Shown here: piece by piece, positions 32,917-43,911 of the stretch
Layout of the letters: every line of letters starts with the position of its first letter
Numbering within the stretch: the first letter of the stretch is position 1
DNA from: Sphaerosporella brunnea
Taxonomy: Eukaryota; Ascomycota; Pezizomycetes; Pezizales; Pyronemataceae
NCBI GenBank assembly: GCA_008704415.1
Contig: VXIS01000291.1
Location: forward strand, 1-61,861
Length of the DNA stretch: 61,861 nt
Reading direction: 5' to 3'
Position numbers and translations under genes: made by a program
Notes under the pieces: model-generated
What the model saw: only the letters and a program-made list of their open reading frames with translations
Told to the model about the DNA's origin: nothing
Databases searched by the model: none

Positions 32917-34369
32917 ATGAGCCCTCTGCTTCGCTACGGTATTCAAGTCAACAACTACCCTGTATTTACATCGCGAACGGTCGCCAAAATGGAGCGGGTT
33001 TTGTTGAAAGAGCACAACTCTCTCGAGTGGGAGGAATACGTCAGGGTTGAGCTGCTTTCCAGCACCCTGTGGAGGATCGTTCAAGGCACCACGAAGCTGC
33101 CCCAGAAGCCTATACCGAAGACAAACACTGAGAACACCGACACCACCGCCACGGCGGCACCGGTCGACCCCGAGACCCCCGAGTCCACGGATTCCGTCTA
33201 CATGAGCGATTTCCGTCGCTACCTCATCCAGCGCGACACCTACAACGACAACGTGGGCATGGCCACAGCAGAGATTCGGTGGTCCCTGGACACTTCTGTG
33301 CGAAGGCGGTATTTCAAAAAAGAAGTATATCACGGCACCAGACCTTCTGTGAAAGGACATCGAGAAGGACTTCAACCGGGTGGCCAAGATCGATCCGAAC
33401 GTCGGTCTATACAAGCTGAATGCCATCCGCAGGGCCGACTTCGACGGAGTGGCAGCTTATCACTCTTGGATACTGGAGATAGCTACGGATTTGCGTAACG
33501 TAGGCACCAAACTTTCAGACAGTGTTCTGGCATTCTATATGGTCCAAGGACACCCAACAGGAGATGTCTGGCTTGTTTTTCGGACCAGTCTCACATTAAG
33601 CGAGAGTGCTGGAGACTCTCGGAAGATTCTGGACCAGCTCCAAGTCTTTGAGCGCTCATATGCATGGGACCGACACGGTGTATCAGCGTATACAAGCCAG
33701 TCGTCAACCGCTCTCTTTGCGAAGAAGGGTACGGCAAAGAAGAAGGGTGGAGAAACCTCCGAGGGAGGTTCAGGCAAGGCTTTCAGGGGTGATTAGGACA
33801 AGGACTCCAAGACTATCAAGTGCTACAGCTGCGGCAAGAAGGGACACAAGAAGTTTGAGTGCCGGTCAAAGCACCTCTGGAAGGAAAACCCCGACAAGGA
33901 AAAGAAAGGGTCAAGCAAAGCCAATGTTGTCAAGGACGAGCTAGCACCAACTGCTGCAGACGCGAGCATGGATTACTTGCTTCTATCCTGGGAAAAGGAA
34001 GAAGCCAGGGACTCGGAACCGCTTACTCTTCGACCAAAAGTTGACAAGATTCGTGGAAGTGTCTCTACTAATTGTTGCGCGACTACCACCAATTGGGTGG
34101 TAGATTCCGGTGCGACAAGCCACTGTACCGGAATGGATCACAACTGGATTCGATACCGAGCAATCCCTGCGGGGGAGCACGAAGTGATCTTTGCAGATGA
34201 GAGTCGGGTCAGCGCAGCTGGAATAGGTAAGATTGGACTGTTACTACCATGTGGAAATGGAACTTTGAGCCGCACCACACTTCGCAACGTGCTGCATGTT
34301 ACAGCTTGCGGCAAGATCAACCTTATGTGCTTCTACCAGTTTCTCACAGTCGGAGTTAAGGTAAACTAG
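32917..34369 (+). pseudogene. Copia gag and protease, frameshifted
   Basis: The ATG at 32917 opens a gag frame (NNYPVFTSRTVAKMERVLL, then LSSTLWRIVQGTTKLP). A +1 shift near 33350 is needed to continue into YKLNAIRRADFDG and the rest of gag. An in-frame TAG at 33794-33796 precedes the zinc knuckle CYSCGKKGHKKFEC (C-x2-C-x4-H-x4-C). Further on is the aspartic protease signature WVVDSGATSHCTGMD and the LRNVLHV segment of the Copia protease-integrase linker. A TAG closes the frame at 34367-34369. All the expected parts up to protease are present in the right order, so this is a decayed copy rather than a chimaera. Confidence 0.85.
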
Positions 34370-34490
34370 GACCTTGATCCTGAATGGGGTGTCACCGTCA
34401 TCACCAAAAAGGATTGGAAGATTGTCGGAAGAGGTCCTATTTGTTTTTCTTTAGCTCAAAAAAAGAGCCAGAAAGTCTCGCTTATCACAG

Positions 34491-35895
34491 TGTAATAATC
34501 TTACGGGGTTCTGTTCAATTTCTGGGGAGACAGCAGGAGACATATCAGTGTCCCTGAGAGGAGGCTTGTGTGTATGTGTCTGAGAAGGGTTGTCTGGTGT
34601 TCTGAGGATTGTTGTTTTTCGAAGTTGATAATTCTGTAGCTCTGGAGGAGTCGTGTGGGTAGAGGCGGCCCTCTTTATAGTAGAACCCACTCGTCCTCAA
34701 TTGTCAAGCTGAGGGTCAGTGGGAATCCCTCTGACCCTGAATAATAGTGGGGCAAATCCTGTCATCTGCTGAGAGTGTGCAAGTACAAGGACCAAGAAAT
34801 CTTTCATGCATGGAGCATGCAATCATTCCCCGCTCGTGAGTCACTTTCTGCAATCAATGCGTCGTCATATCTATATTGCAGGACGCTGGCATCATTGTCA
34901 GCATGCCCTACAGCTTGCTTCGATTGTGCCCCCTTACGAGACTAGACTCTTGCATTCTGACGAGCTCAGCTTATTGTGCAGGATGCTGGCATAATCGTCA
35001 GTATGCCCTACGGCTTGCTTTGATTATGCCCTCTTGCTCAGCTGGACTTGCAGTACACCATTAGCAGATGAGGTATTATCAGACTCTGCAGCAGACGTGG
35101 GCACCGATGTCTCGTCATATCAATATCAATGTGGGAGTTTTCCTGTCATATCATACCGCCAAAGTACGCCATATGAAAACGACACCCACACCGGTGACTA
35201 GACTCTGCATATAGGACTCCACCCTTGTCTGCTGGTCTTTTTCCTCATTCTGCTGGCTAATTGAGTCCGATGACTTGCAGGTGGTTCTTGTATCCGGCAG
35301 CTCTCGTCGGCACATAGGATGGTGAGGCGGCTTGCTTCATAAACAGACTCGTCGCTCCCCTCGCTCTTACTCCTCCATTCTTCCAACAACCTCTACTACT
35401 CTTTGTTTCTTGAGACGCCCAACGGATCCTCGTTTTTAACGCACTAAACTTACTTGAGCCCCTAAAGAGAGGCACGCGGCGGGAGTCACCCCCAGCGATG
35501 CTACTCTTGCAACATCCTGACCAGTCGTTTGTCGGCAACGGGACCAAGATATCTTGCCTGGTACTAACGTTTGACGTAAGTATCTCTTTTGGACGTCCCT
35601 TTAATCTTTTTTGACTAACAGTGATCCAGCTCTCCGGATTGTGGCCCTTGTGAGGTCTATGGGGCTTAACGCGCTTAGTCCTTCGGGCCCCATAACCGTG
35701 AACTCAATGTGCTCTTCATTATAATTGGTTAAGCTAGCCGTGGTACGTGCGGCACTTGGCCCGGTCAGTGTCCAGACTCGAGGAGCGGCCAAGCAGTAGC
35801 GGGACATTGCACCGCCTCCTTGGATGTGGGGACTCCGGGAGCGTCCGGGGAGTGGCCTTATAGGCCTACTGACTGATTCTTTAGATGTTGATACT
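34491..35895. other. Non-coding insertion or replacement inside Copia pol
   Basis: This occupies the place of the integrase gene. The left part, read on minus, has a TATAAAGAGGGC box near 34675 and ends GTAAGATTATTACA at 34491, like an LTR. The right part has an LTR-like pyrimidine-rich leader (CTCTTACTCCTCCATTCTTC, near 35366). No target duplication or internal protein was found. It probably represents one or more nested, decayed retroelement pieces. Confidence 0.5.
34877..35055 (+). repeat. Two-copy tandem repeat
   Basis: TTGCAGGACGCTGGCATCAT through GCATGCCCTACAGCTTGCTT is repeated about 99 bases later as GTGCAGGATGCTGGCATAAT through GTATGCCCTACGGCTTGCTT. Most differences between the copies are transitions. 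Confidence 0.75.
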
Positions 35896-35900
35896 ATTCA

Positions 35901-37709
35901 ATGACTGCAAATGTACCATTCTTGTACCAAAATCCCATTGTCACAGTTAAGGGTGTGACAGTGGCACAGCCATCACGGCTGCCACAATTGAAGCGTGAGC
36001 TTAAAGGGTTGTTCGACGGTGTGCCACCTCAGACTCTTCCATCACGCACGCGATCAGGTGCCAAGGATTCTATACGCCTGGAAATTGACTCCTTGTCCTC
36101 TTATGCTGCAGTTCAGACGGTCTATCTGGCAGTCCCAGGTCTAAAGAACTATGAAGATGTTGAGGCTTCTGACGAGTCAGAAGAGTGGATGATGGCAATC
36201 GCTAGTGAGCAAGCTTCGCTTCGTCAGCATGATGTTTCTGAGTTTGTGGAAAAGGCTCCCGGAAAGCTGGTGGACAGTCAATGCGTCATGGTTCTCAAGC
36301 AACACCCAGACAGTACTATTGAAAAGTACAAGGTTCGCCTTGTTGCCCGTGGCGACATGCAAACAGTGGAGGAATATTCCGAAATTTCTTCCCCAGTTGT
36401 CGATGCCGAGGTTATACGTCTGACCCTCACCGTGGAAGCCAGAAAGGACCTTGAAATCAATGTGCTGGACGTCCCTACTGCATACCTTGGTGCAACACTA
36501 CAGGAAGAAGTCTATTTATGACTCCCGACCGCTGTTTGGGAGGACGATCCATGGAAGCGCAAGCGACCCTTGGTGCAGTTGAAGAAGTCTGTACCTGGCT
36601 TGAAGCAGTCTGGAAAGTGCTGGTTCGACGACATCAGTACTTTTATTGAGAAGGAATTGGCCTTACAGGCTTGCATCGCGGCACTGGGCCTGTTCTACAG
36701 CCCTGATACCTTGTTGAACCTTTACGTTGACAATCTTATGATTACAGCAAAGGCAGAAAAGCTTCAGGTGCTTTGTAACAAGCTTAAACCCCGCTACAAC
36801 ACAAAAGGCAACCCAGTTGGTGATCGATTTATGTACGTTGGCCTCACGGTGACCCGCGATTGCCGCAAAAACTGGATCCAAGGTACCCAGCAGGCATACA
36901 TCAAAAAGATCATCAAGCGCTTCGGCATGGAGAAGTCGACTAAGCGAAAGATGCCTATGGAGACTGGAATCAAGCTACATTCTCGCAAGGACGATGAACC
37001 AGCATATGACAACGACCACTACAGGCAGGCTATCGGTTGTCTTCTGCATGCAGCCTTGTGATCGCGCTCTGACATTGCCTATGCTGTTGGCCTTCTCGGC
37101 AGGTTTGCCGTCAACCCCTCTGCGGAACACCGGAAAGCCATCAAGCATTTCCTTCTCTATCTGGTGGGCACCTCCCACTACTCCCTGCCGATTGTCCGTG
37201 AGGCAGGGTCTCGCCTTGCAGTCCATGGTGGTCACGGCATTGTTGCTTACGCGGATGCCGACCATGCTGGTGACGCAGATGCAGCCAAATCAACCTCAGG
37301 ATGGCTCATCTTTTACAAGGGCTGCCTCATTATGTGGAGATCCCGGAAGCAGTCTTTAGTTGCGCAGAGTACGATGGAAGCGGAGCTTATCGCGACAGCG
37401 GAGGCCTGGAAACATGTATTGTGGCTAAAGGATGTCCTTTCTGAGATCTCAGGCATTAGCAACGCTGTTGAACACCCGATAGTCACCATGGTGGGTGATA
37501 ACCAGTCCTGTCTTACTGTTCTCGATAACGGATTCTTCAACGCTCCGTGCCACCTTCGTCTCCGCTTCCATGCCTTGCAGGAGGCTGTCAAATCGGGCGA
37601 CATGATGCTCGTCCAGGTCTCATCGGAAGAGCAGCTTGCTGACGGTCTGACGAAGGCCGTTGGAAATGTGAAACACGCCGGGTTTCTTGAGAGTTTGGGA
37701 TTGCATTAG
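35901..37709 (+). pseudogene. Copia reverse transcriptase and RNase H, broken
   Basis: One frame continues from 35901 to 37709. It shows the Copia RT (EEWMMAIASEQASLRQHDV, then KYKVRLVARGDMQ, APVVD-like SSPVVDAEV and VLDVPTAYLGATLQEEVYL). The catalytic box is LYVDNLMI instead of YVDD. RNase H follows (ADADHAGDADAAKSTSGW, IMWRSRKQSLVAQSTMEAEL, EEQLADGLTK). TGA stops interrupt at 36519-36521 and 37059-37061. At both, Arg (CGA) would fit the family pattern. The frame ends at the expected distance before the 3' LTR and a GGGGGAG polypurine tract. Confidence 0.9.
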
Positions 37710-37800
37710 GAGGTTATCTTCGGTATGGTAGTGGGCGATATCTTCGGTACGGTATTAGGTCCTGTTTTTTGTTTTTGTCTCAACTCGCTCCCCGGGGGAG

Positions 37801-37962
37801 TGTTGCGGCACGGAGTGCCTTGTGTAGAGCGGAGCGGGGTAGAGTGCTGGCAGAGTGTTGAGTAGTGAGTCGGGGAGGGTTTTACTTTACCTCCTCGAGC
37901 GTTCTGGCGAACACTAACAGCATCTTCTTCCCTCCACCTCACCTTCAGTCCGTGCATCAACA
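37801..37962 (+). repeat. 3' LTR of the Copia element
   Basis: 162 bases, same TGTTGCGGCACGGAGTG start and GTGCATCAACA end as the 5' LTR. It is shorter by the extra segment noted there, and also by small gaps near GCTGGC. The purine run CCCGGGGGAG lies directly before it. Confidence 0.9.
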
Positions 37963-39490
37963 AGCCGGGCGCGCATTCCTCTGAGATGTGCTGGTTGTTA
38001 TTTTGATTTTGGAGATACAGCGGGGCGATGTCGTTGGTTGATATACCTAGTTTTTGGTGGTGGTGACGCCTGTGTGCCCTCAGGCTTTTGCCTCCACGGT
38101 GAAGCTTTTGACTTTTGATTTAGGTATTCCCGATAATCTGCCGCAAGATTCTTATCCGCAACCTGAGCTCGGCCCAGGTTGTAGGTTTTGATACTGGTGG
38201 TGGTGAGCACCGGACGGTGTCTTGTATCCTGAGGACAAGTGAAACACCATATCGTCTGGAAATCAAGCAACGGTGGTAAGGTTGTGGCTGTCAGGTGTTT
38301 TCTATTGGTGGAATTGGACGTCGCGGTCACAACTTGCGTTTGTACACAACGTTAATCATAATCAAAACGCAGTTCAATGGTTCTGCTGATGCAACTAAAA
38401 TTTTCATGCAGCATGCGGGCGAGACTTTAGAAATCGACGACTGCGCGTAACCTTCACAGTTTGTTGATTATCATTATCTTTCCGGGTCATCTGTGGATGC
38501 GGCTAAGTAGTTTGGATTTCCACACGCAGCCCGTCAAACACTGCGTGAAGTCACAGCAACAAACTACAATATGGCTAACATCACCGTACCGGGATGTGGC
38601 CACGTGGTAGTTGACAGTCCCAATGCAGAGACCTCTTCTCTTCACATTTGAGGAGCTCAGCATTTTACTTGCTCTCGAGTTCCTCTAACATTTACATCAC
38701 CAGTCACGATGTTCACCATTGCGATAAAGATTTTGGCTGGCCACCATACCCACGGTACTGTCATCTCGGACTTGGCTGCGGGAGCGCGACGACCAACAAA
38801 AGACACAACACCGTGCCCACACTGTTCCCTCGAAGTCCGAACTAACTATGAGTGTATTGTGGCCATCAGGTCAATTACAACCACCACTGATCAGAATTTC
38901 AGGACATTCACAACATGTCGCTATGGTATGCGGCTGTTTATGCGATTCTTGTAAGTACCCGTGTTATCGCTTTGTGGCTCTGTTGCAAATTTGTATTTCT
39001 TGCAAGACCTCCGCGGTTCTCCAGTTGGTGCTTTATATGGTTTACCTGGACATCAAGATGAATAGGTGTTTATGACGTAAGAATGCGGTGGACGTTGCAG
39101 TTGCATGTTTAAGAAGTCAACATCTGTGACCAGCCTCGGCTCTAGCAATGCTTCTTCTTGGAAACCTTTCAAGGCATCCCACTAATGTTGAGCCCGTCGC
39201 TTTCTGTGCCTGTGATTCACCCATAAATCATCGTCTACAGGAGTTGGTTGGGAATCCGCCGCAGCTTTTTGGGACTCTGAACATACTCTATAACCAGTTT
39301 GCCAGACATGCTGAAGCGTTGACCTGGCGCGTTGATGAGGTTGAAAACGTTTGAAGGTGGTTGATTTGGGTTTCTACCTACCGGATGCTGATGGACTGGC
39401 ACCCAGATTGAATAGCAGGAGCGAATGTTGCTCCAACCGTGCGCGTACGTTCAGGCTCACGGCATAGAGATGATACACAAGTACGAACTG
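37963..39490. other. No gene recognised
   Basis: The minus frame 37998-38330 has a charged stretch (QVADKNLAADYREYLNQKSK) but no family I can name. A plus frame near 39148-39354 is also unrecognised. Confidence 0.35.
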
Positions 39491-39494
39491 CAGC

Positions 39495-39637
39495 CTAGTG
39501 CGGTTGGCAAAGCTCATGCACCAGGTTTTCCGGTTCTTGGTCAATTGCAGAACTGGATTGCATCAGTGCTCTGTCAAGCGTGGACACCACTTGACTATGG
39601 CAGAACCGCACACTGTGCTGGCCGTTGAGAAACACTG
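39495..39637 (-). repeat. Copy of the CAGTCCAGTC hAT-type MITE family
   Basis: Read on the minus strand from 39637: CAGTGTTTCTCAACGGCC, then TTCTGCCATAGTCAAGTGG, GCAATCCAGTTCTGCAATTG, and GAAAACCTGGTGCATGAGC. The order is that of the 12339 and 12540 copies. The terminus is also close to that of the MITE nested at 47828, which links the two groups. Confidence 0.65.
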
Positions 39638-39639
39638 GT

Positions 39640-42600
39640 TTGGACGTTAGGGATGGATAGCCTTTGCGCACCCATCTCCGAACGGGATGACAGCACAGCA
39701 GGCATGGCATATTGAGGCTCGAGGCAATTCTGCGAGACCTGGTGACACCGTGGAGAAAAAGAGCACACCACAACTCCCAGCGGGATTGGCTACCTCCTTA
39801 TCGCTCTCCAGTGTTCACGAGACCAACGCCTTATCGGGCCTGATGCTGGACGGACCCTTCGCAGTCTGCGTGTTTGTCGATCACTTTGCGTTCATGACAC
39901 CGATTCACTGGATATCTCTGACCGCCGATTGCCGGATCATAGGCCGTGAAAGCCGAGCGACGCCGAGACAAGCATTGTGACATGTCATTGCTTATCAGCA
40001 GACGATTTTTGTTGTTCGGACGAGGGCAATAGCGCAACGATTGAACCGTCCGCTGGATTGCCGGCCGCCAAACCAACCAAGCCCAAGCGAGCTGAAATCC
40101 GTCCTCCAGAATTTATACATCTCTACGCACATCCTCGCAAGCGATCTTCGACACGCTCACGGCTGGGGTGACTGTCGCAAGATATTAGTGTAGGAACAAC
40201 AAATGGCCAGCTGGATGCGAGATCTCGTGCGCGGGGGATTGCAGGCTGAAGGCGGTAGAGAGTGTTTGGGCGATGCGATTGGATTACAGCACACGTACAT
40301 AGGCGCAGGGTGCTGAGAAATCTGTGCCACGGACTGCAGCACAGACGGTGTGGGCGACACAGTTGGCAGGTGCCGGTGTAGGGCTGTGTCAGCGGCGCCG
40401 CAGTTGTTGAGCTTTGCGCGGTGCCAGAGCACTGTTGCTGGCAGCAAGAGCGGCGTAGTTGCCTCCTTCGGTGAATCAATTGTTCAGGGGCGGAGGACTG
40501 CGGAATGCCTGGACTTCTGGGGGAGCGAGAAACTGGAAGAATCAACGCGGAGGAATGTTCGGCACGGTTGTAGATGAGAGCACTAGGGCAGCGGCACCAC
40601 CGGCTTCTGTGAGGACGGTGCAATGTCCAGTCAGTGCAGGAGCATAGCCCGAGTCCTGCGGCTGAGCGGAGGCGCTGGAACTGATCACCGTGAATCGTTG
40701 AGGCCATGGTATACTGTGTACTTAAACTCCTGCGGTCACTGGACGACGTGCTGGCCGTGACAGAGCAGGCCCAACCGCAACTACCAACGCCGGATCGCTG
40801 ATAGGCTGGAATGCGTTCATCGTTCCTTATGGTGTCGTTGGACGGTGGTTAGGGAAATGCTTTCCGGCGATGGTGCAACGCCGCAACCCTGACCCTAGCC
40901 GTGCGATCACGGTTTATACTTCTGTCTCCTGCAGAAGTGGAGATATGTCATGCTACAATCCATGATCAGAACACATCGGGACGTAATGTAATCAACAACG
41001 AGCCAGTGTTAGAACATGTTTTTACACGAATGAGTGATAATGGTGGCTGGTGATAATACTATCTTGGTGATGGCGATTACTCGCGACAGACGATATATTA
41101 CGGAAGCTGGCGCGCTTGTGTCAATGGTATGGTCCACATAGGACTTCCGTGCAATCACAACGCTGGTCTTACGTTACGAGGACGTGTTTGGACGATATCA
41201 ATGCAGTGGGTTCTTCTCCTGCATGTCGGTGAATCGCTTCAGAAAGAGCACCAGGATTAGGATTTACGCAACGAAAGAATCTTCGTCCTGCCACGCTGCT
41301 CTTTCTCATGCGGAATGCCGATATCTGCATTGAAATATGGTTCTGTAGCGCGTACGGCAGGCTTGAGCCCATCCTGGAGCCGGGTCGTGCCTATGACCAG
41401 TTCCGGATATCCCACAAAAAGTCCCTTTCGCCTGTGCTGCATTTTTTTATGCCGGTTCGCAAAACAACCTCTCTGCCCTAAGTCTTGTCAGTGCCAGACA
41501 TCTTTGAACAGAAAATGATTCCAACGCTGGGTGTCGCTAAAATTCTATCCCTACAGCTCCAATGGCCGCAGGGTTGGAATCATAAATGACTATATACCCA
41601 TCACGGGCGACGCATTTTCATGCCGCGCAGGCGTAAACTATGCGATCTTTGAGCTACAAGCGTGCACCCCTGCGCCGACTCCCCCGTTTGGTCGTCTCTT
41701 TAACCTTCTGGGTCTTTTCCTCGTTCCCTTGCTTTTCCGTTCGATTCTCGTCATCACACAACGCAATTTATGGCGGCAAAAACAGTCGGCAACGCTGCTG
41801 GGACGCCAGGCGAACATTTGGGATCAGAACGGCGGGATGTTTCTGGTGATCATCATAGTGTACTCCATTTATGGACCCGGTTTCCGTGCATCACCAACTT
41901 ATTTGGGAGTGCAACAGATGTGCACGTTCTTTGACCGCAGATCCCTTCGCAAGCGGGTCTCTCGCATAAAAGAAAATGCCGCTTCACTAAAGTGAGTTTG
42001 CTTCCAACAACCGAGGGCATGGCATCACGGCCGCTGGGATTTGAAACTTCAATGGTGCGCAAGGCAACGAATGCGAAATTGTCCAGACAACAGTCATCAA
42101 ACCCATCTCGCGCGTAGGCAGAATACGGGTGCGACTACCTAGCCGCTGTTCACAGCCACAATCTAACTAGCCAGTGGCATATGGGGTCGTCGTCCAGCCT
42201 GCCTCTAGCGGCATCAAATTCAGTTTTTTCCATTCTCGAAAGTCTCCTTCCGCACAGCTTCGGCGGTCACGTTGTGTTTGTAGTGGGCGTGCCACAGTGA
42301 ACACCAGCGTAGGTACGCTGCTACACCTTCTCACGCTGCGCCGAATCTCGAAGACAGCAAGAACCGGGGCGAATGCGTACTGTTTCAGCCGCTGGGATCC
42401 GAAGACGCTTTTGAAAAGGCTTCTATGGTTTGCCCTGTAGACCACGATCCATCAGCGCTGAGATCATGGGAACGGCAACCGGTAATCGTTCGCGCAATAT
42501 GCGCCACAGCATGTTCCTCGGATGGAATCTTGGCGGAGTGTCGCTGTAATGTCTTACACGTCGTATCACTCTGGCGTAATAACCAGCACAAACAATCACT

Positions 42601-43030
42601 CCCACGTAATCTTCGCATACTGCTCTGCACTCCACAGCGGAAAGTCTCCGAACTATCCTCCTGCCTATCCTGCCAAGATGTTTACCGCGCCGCCATGCGA
42701 TTGGGTTCTCGTTCTGCGATAGCTCCATCAAACCAGCAGTGAGCAGAGCATATCGGAAGCTCCCCACGGTGCCGCACTCTCTGCCAACTGCTTGTCAAGC
42801 GCTGGCCTTGGAAGCGATGCTCCTGCAAACATCGCCGCACTCCTAAGCGTGGCGATGACTAACGTTACTCGATGTCTCCACGTCAGCGTTATACCCTTGC
42901 AGCGCTAGGCTGACTAAGCGTTCAACGCAGCTGCTGCCAATCATGCCGCACGCAGACCCGACGCGCTCGCAAGTGTTGACTCACGGCAGTCGGGTACCCT
43001 GCTTGACGCGGCGGAACAGCAACTTTCGGC
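39640..43030. other. No gene recognised
   Basis: Overlapping frames exist on both strands (for example 40123-40707 minus and 41531-41995 plus), without motifs. No repeat was identified. Confidence 0.4.
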
Positions 43031-43034
43031 AAGG

Positions 43035-43054
43035 CTAACCCTAACCCTAACCCT
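43035..43054 (+). repeat. Interstitial telomere-type repeat (CCCTAA)n
   Basis: Twenty bases of perfect CCCTAA repeat (about 3.3 units), starting CTAACCCTAACC. The reverse strand reads TTAGGG, the telomere unit of most filamentous fungi. It is internal here, with unrelated sequence on both sides. Confidence 0.85.
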
Positions 43055-43059
43055 CCCAG

Positions 43060-43905
43060 GCTTGCCGTATCCTCACTTGTCGCGTTGATACGTCGCAGTT
43101 CCTCCCAAGCGCAGTCCCAAGCTTGGCGTTCCAGACGCACCGCCACGGTGACTATCCGCACTGCACGCGTACGGGGTACCAGGGTTGTCTCCGCGGTGCC
43201 GCTTGCCACTTGCACTCGCACTCCTTCGATCGCGGCGATGTCACCCGCAGACGGACGGCGAGGCACGTTCGCGAGCCTTCCTGCTTACGTTACCAGCTTG
43301 GACGTATCGGTGCATACCCGGCGTGGCTGCAGTAGCAACATCAGGATTGAGGTGACCTCGGCCAACAGACAACACCTGGCATCACTAAACTCAAACCGCG
43401 ATTCGTGCCCAACTCATGTTTGGCCTGTTCACACTGCGATAGGTGTAAATCCAGACAGCCGCCAACGCGGAATGGGAATCGCTCCCTTCAACGTATCTCA
43501 ACAACCGTGTGGCATCCAGGTAGTTTTTGTATTCCGTCGCTCCGGGCTTTTGTCGCAGTTCAGCTTAGCGTTCAGCTTTCAATCCTGCAAGATATCAAAG
43601 CGATTGACTAGGCGATTCAAACATCTATGGAGCACCGGATCCAGAGTAATTGCATGTCACCGCGCGTGTGAGAATCATCGTTCTTGTCGGAGAGGTTAAA
43701 GCCAGCAATTATCTTATTTAACGGACGACCACATCGTTGTCAATATCCGCTGGTTTTTTCGATCGCGAGTGATTCCCAGTGACAGTGCACAGCGCCGGTG
43801 GCATTTCCTCCACATGCGCGCGATATGAAAAGCATCGTCAGGACACAACAATCGTGAAAATGCAAACGCAAGACGCCCAGCACTCGCGGTAAATTGAAGC
43901 GCACC
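43060..43905. other. No firm gene
   Basis: Opposed frames (42922-43266 minus, 43085-43699 plus) overlap here. The minus frame (PSAGDIAAIEGVRVQVASGT) has a protein-like look, but no family is recognised and stops lie just upstream. Confidence 0.3.
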
Positions 43906-43911
43906 CACGGA

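Larger units (their letters stand above)
32695..37962 (+). mobile_element. Copia-type LTR retrotransposon, inactive
   Basis: Two LTRs bound gag, protease, reverse transcriptase and RNase H in the Ty1/Copia order. The integrase expected between protease and reverse transcriptase is missing. The space is filled by unrelated sequence (34491-35895). Frameshifts and several stop codons break every domain, and the catalytic YVDD is YVDN. The flanking pentamers (CTGAT and AGCCG) differ, so no target duplication remains. Confidence 0.9.

Noticed and set aside
40123..40707. 194-codon minus ORF as a gene
   Set aside because: Arg/Ser/Cys-rich chance-type composition without motifs, in a GC-rich stretch with other open frames.
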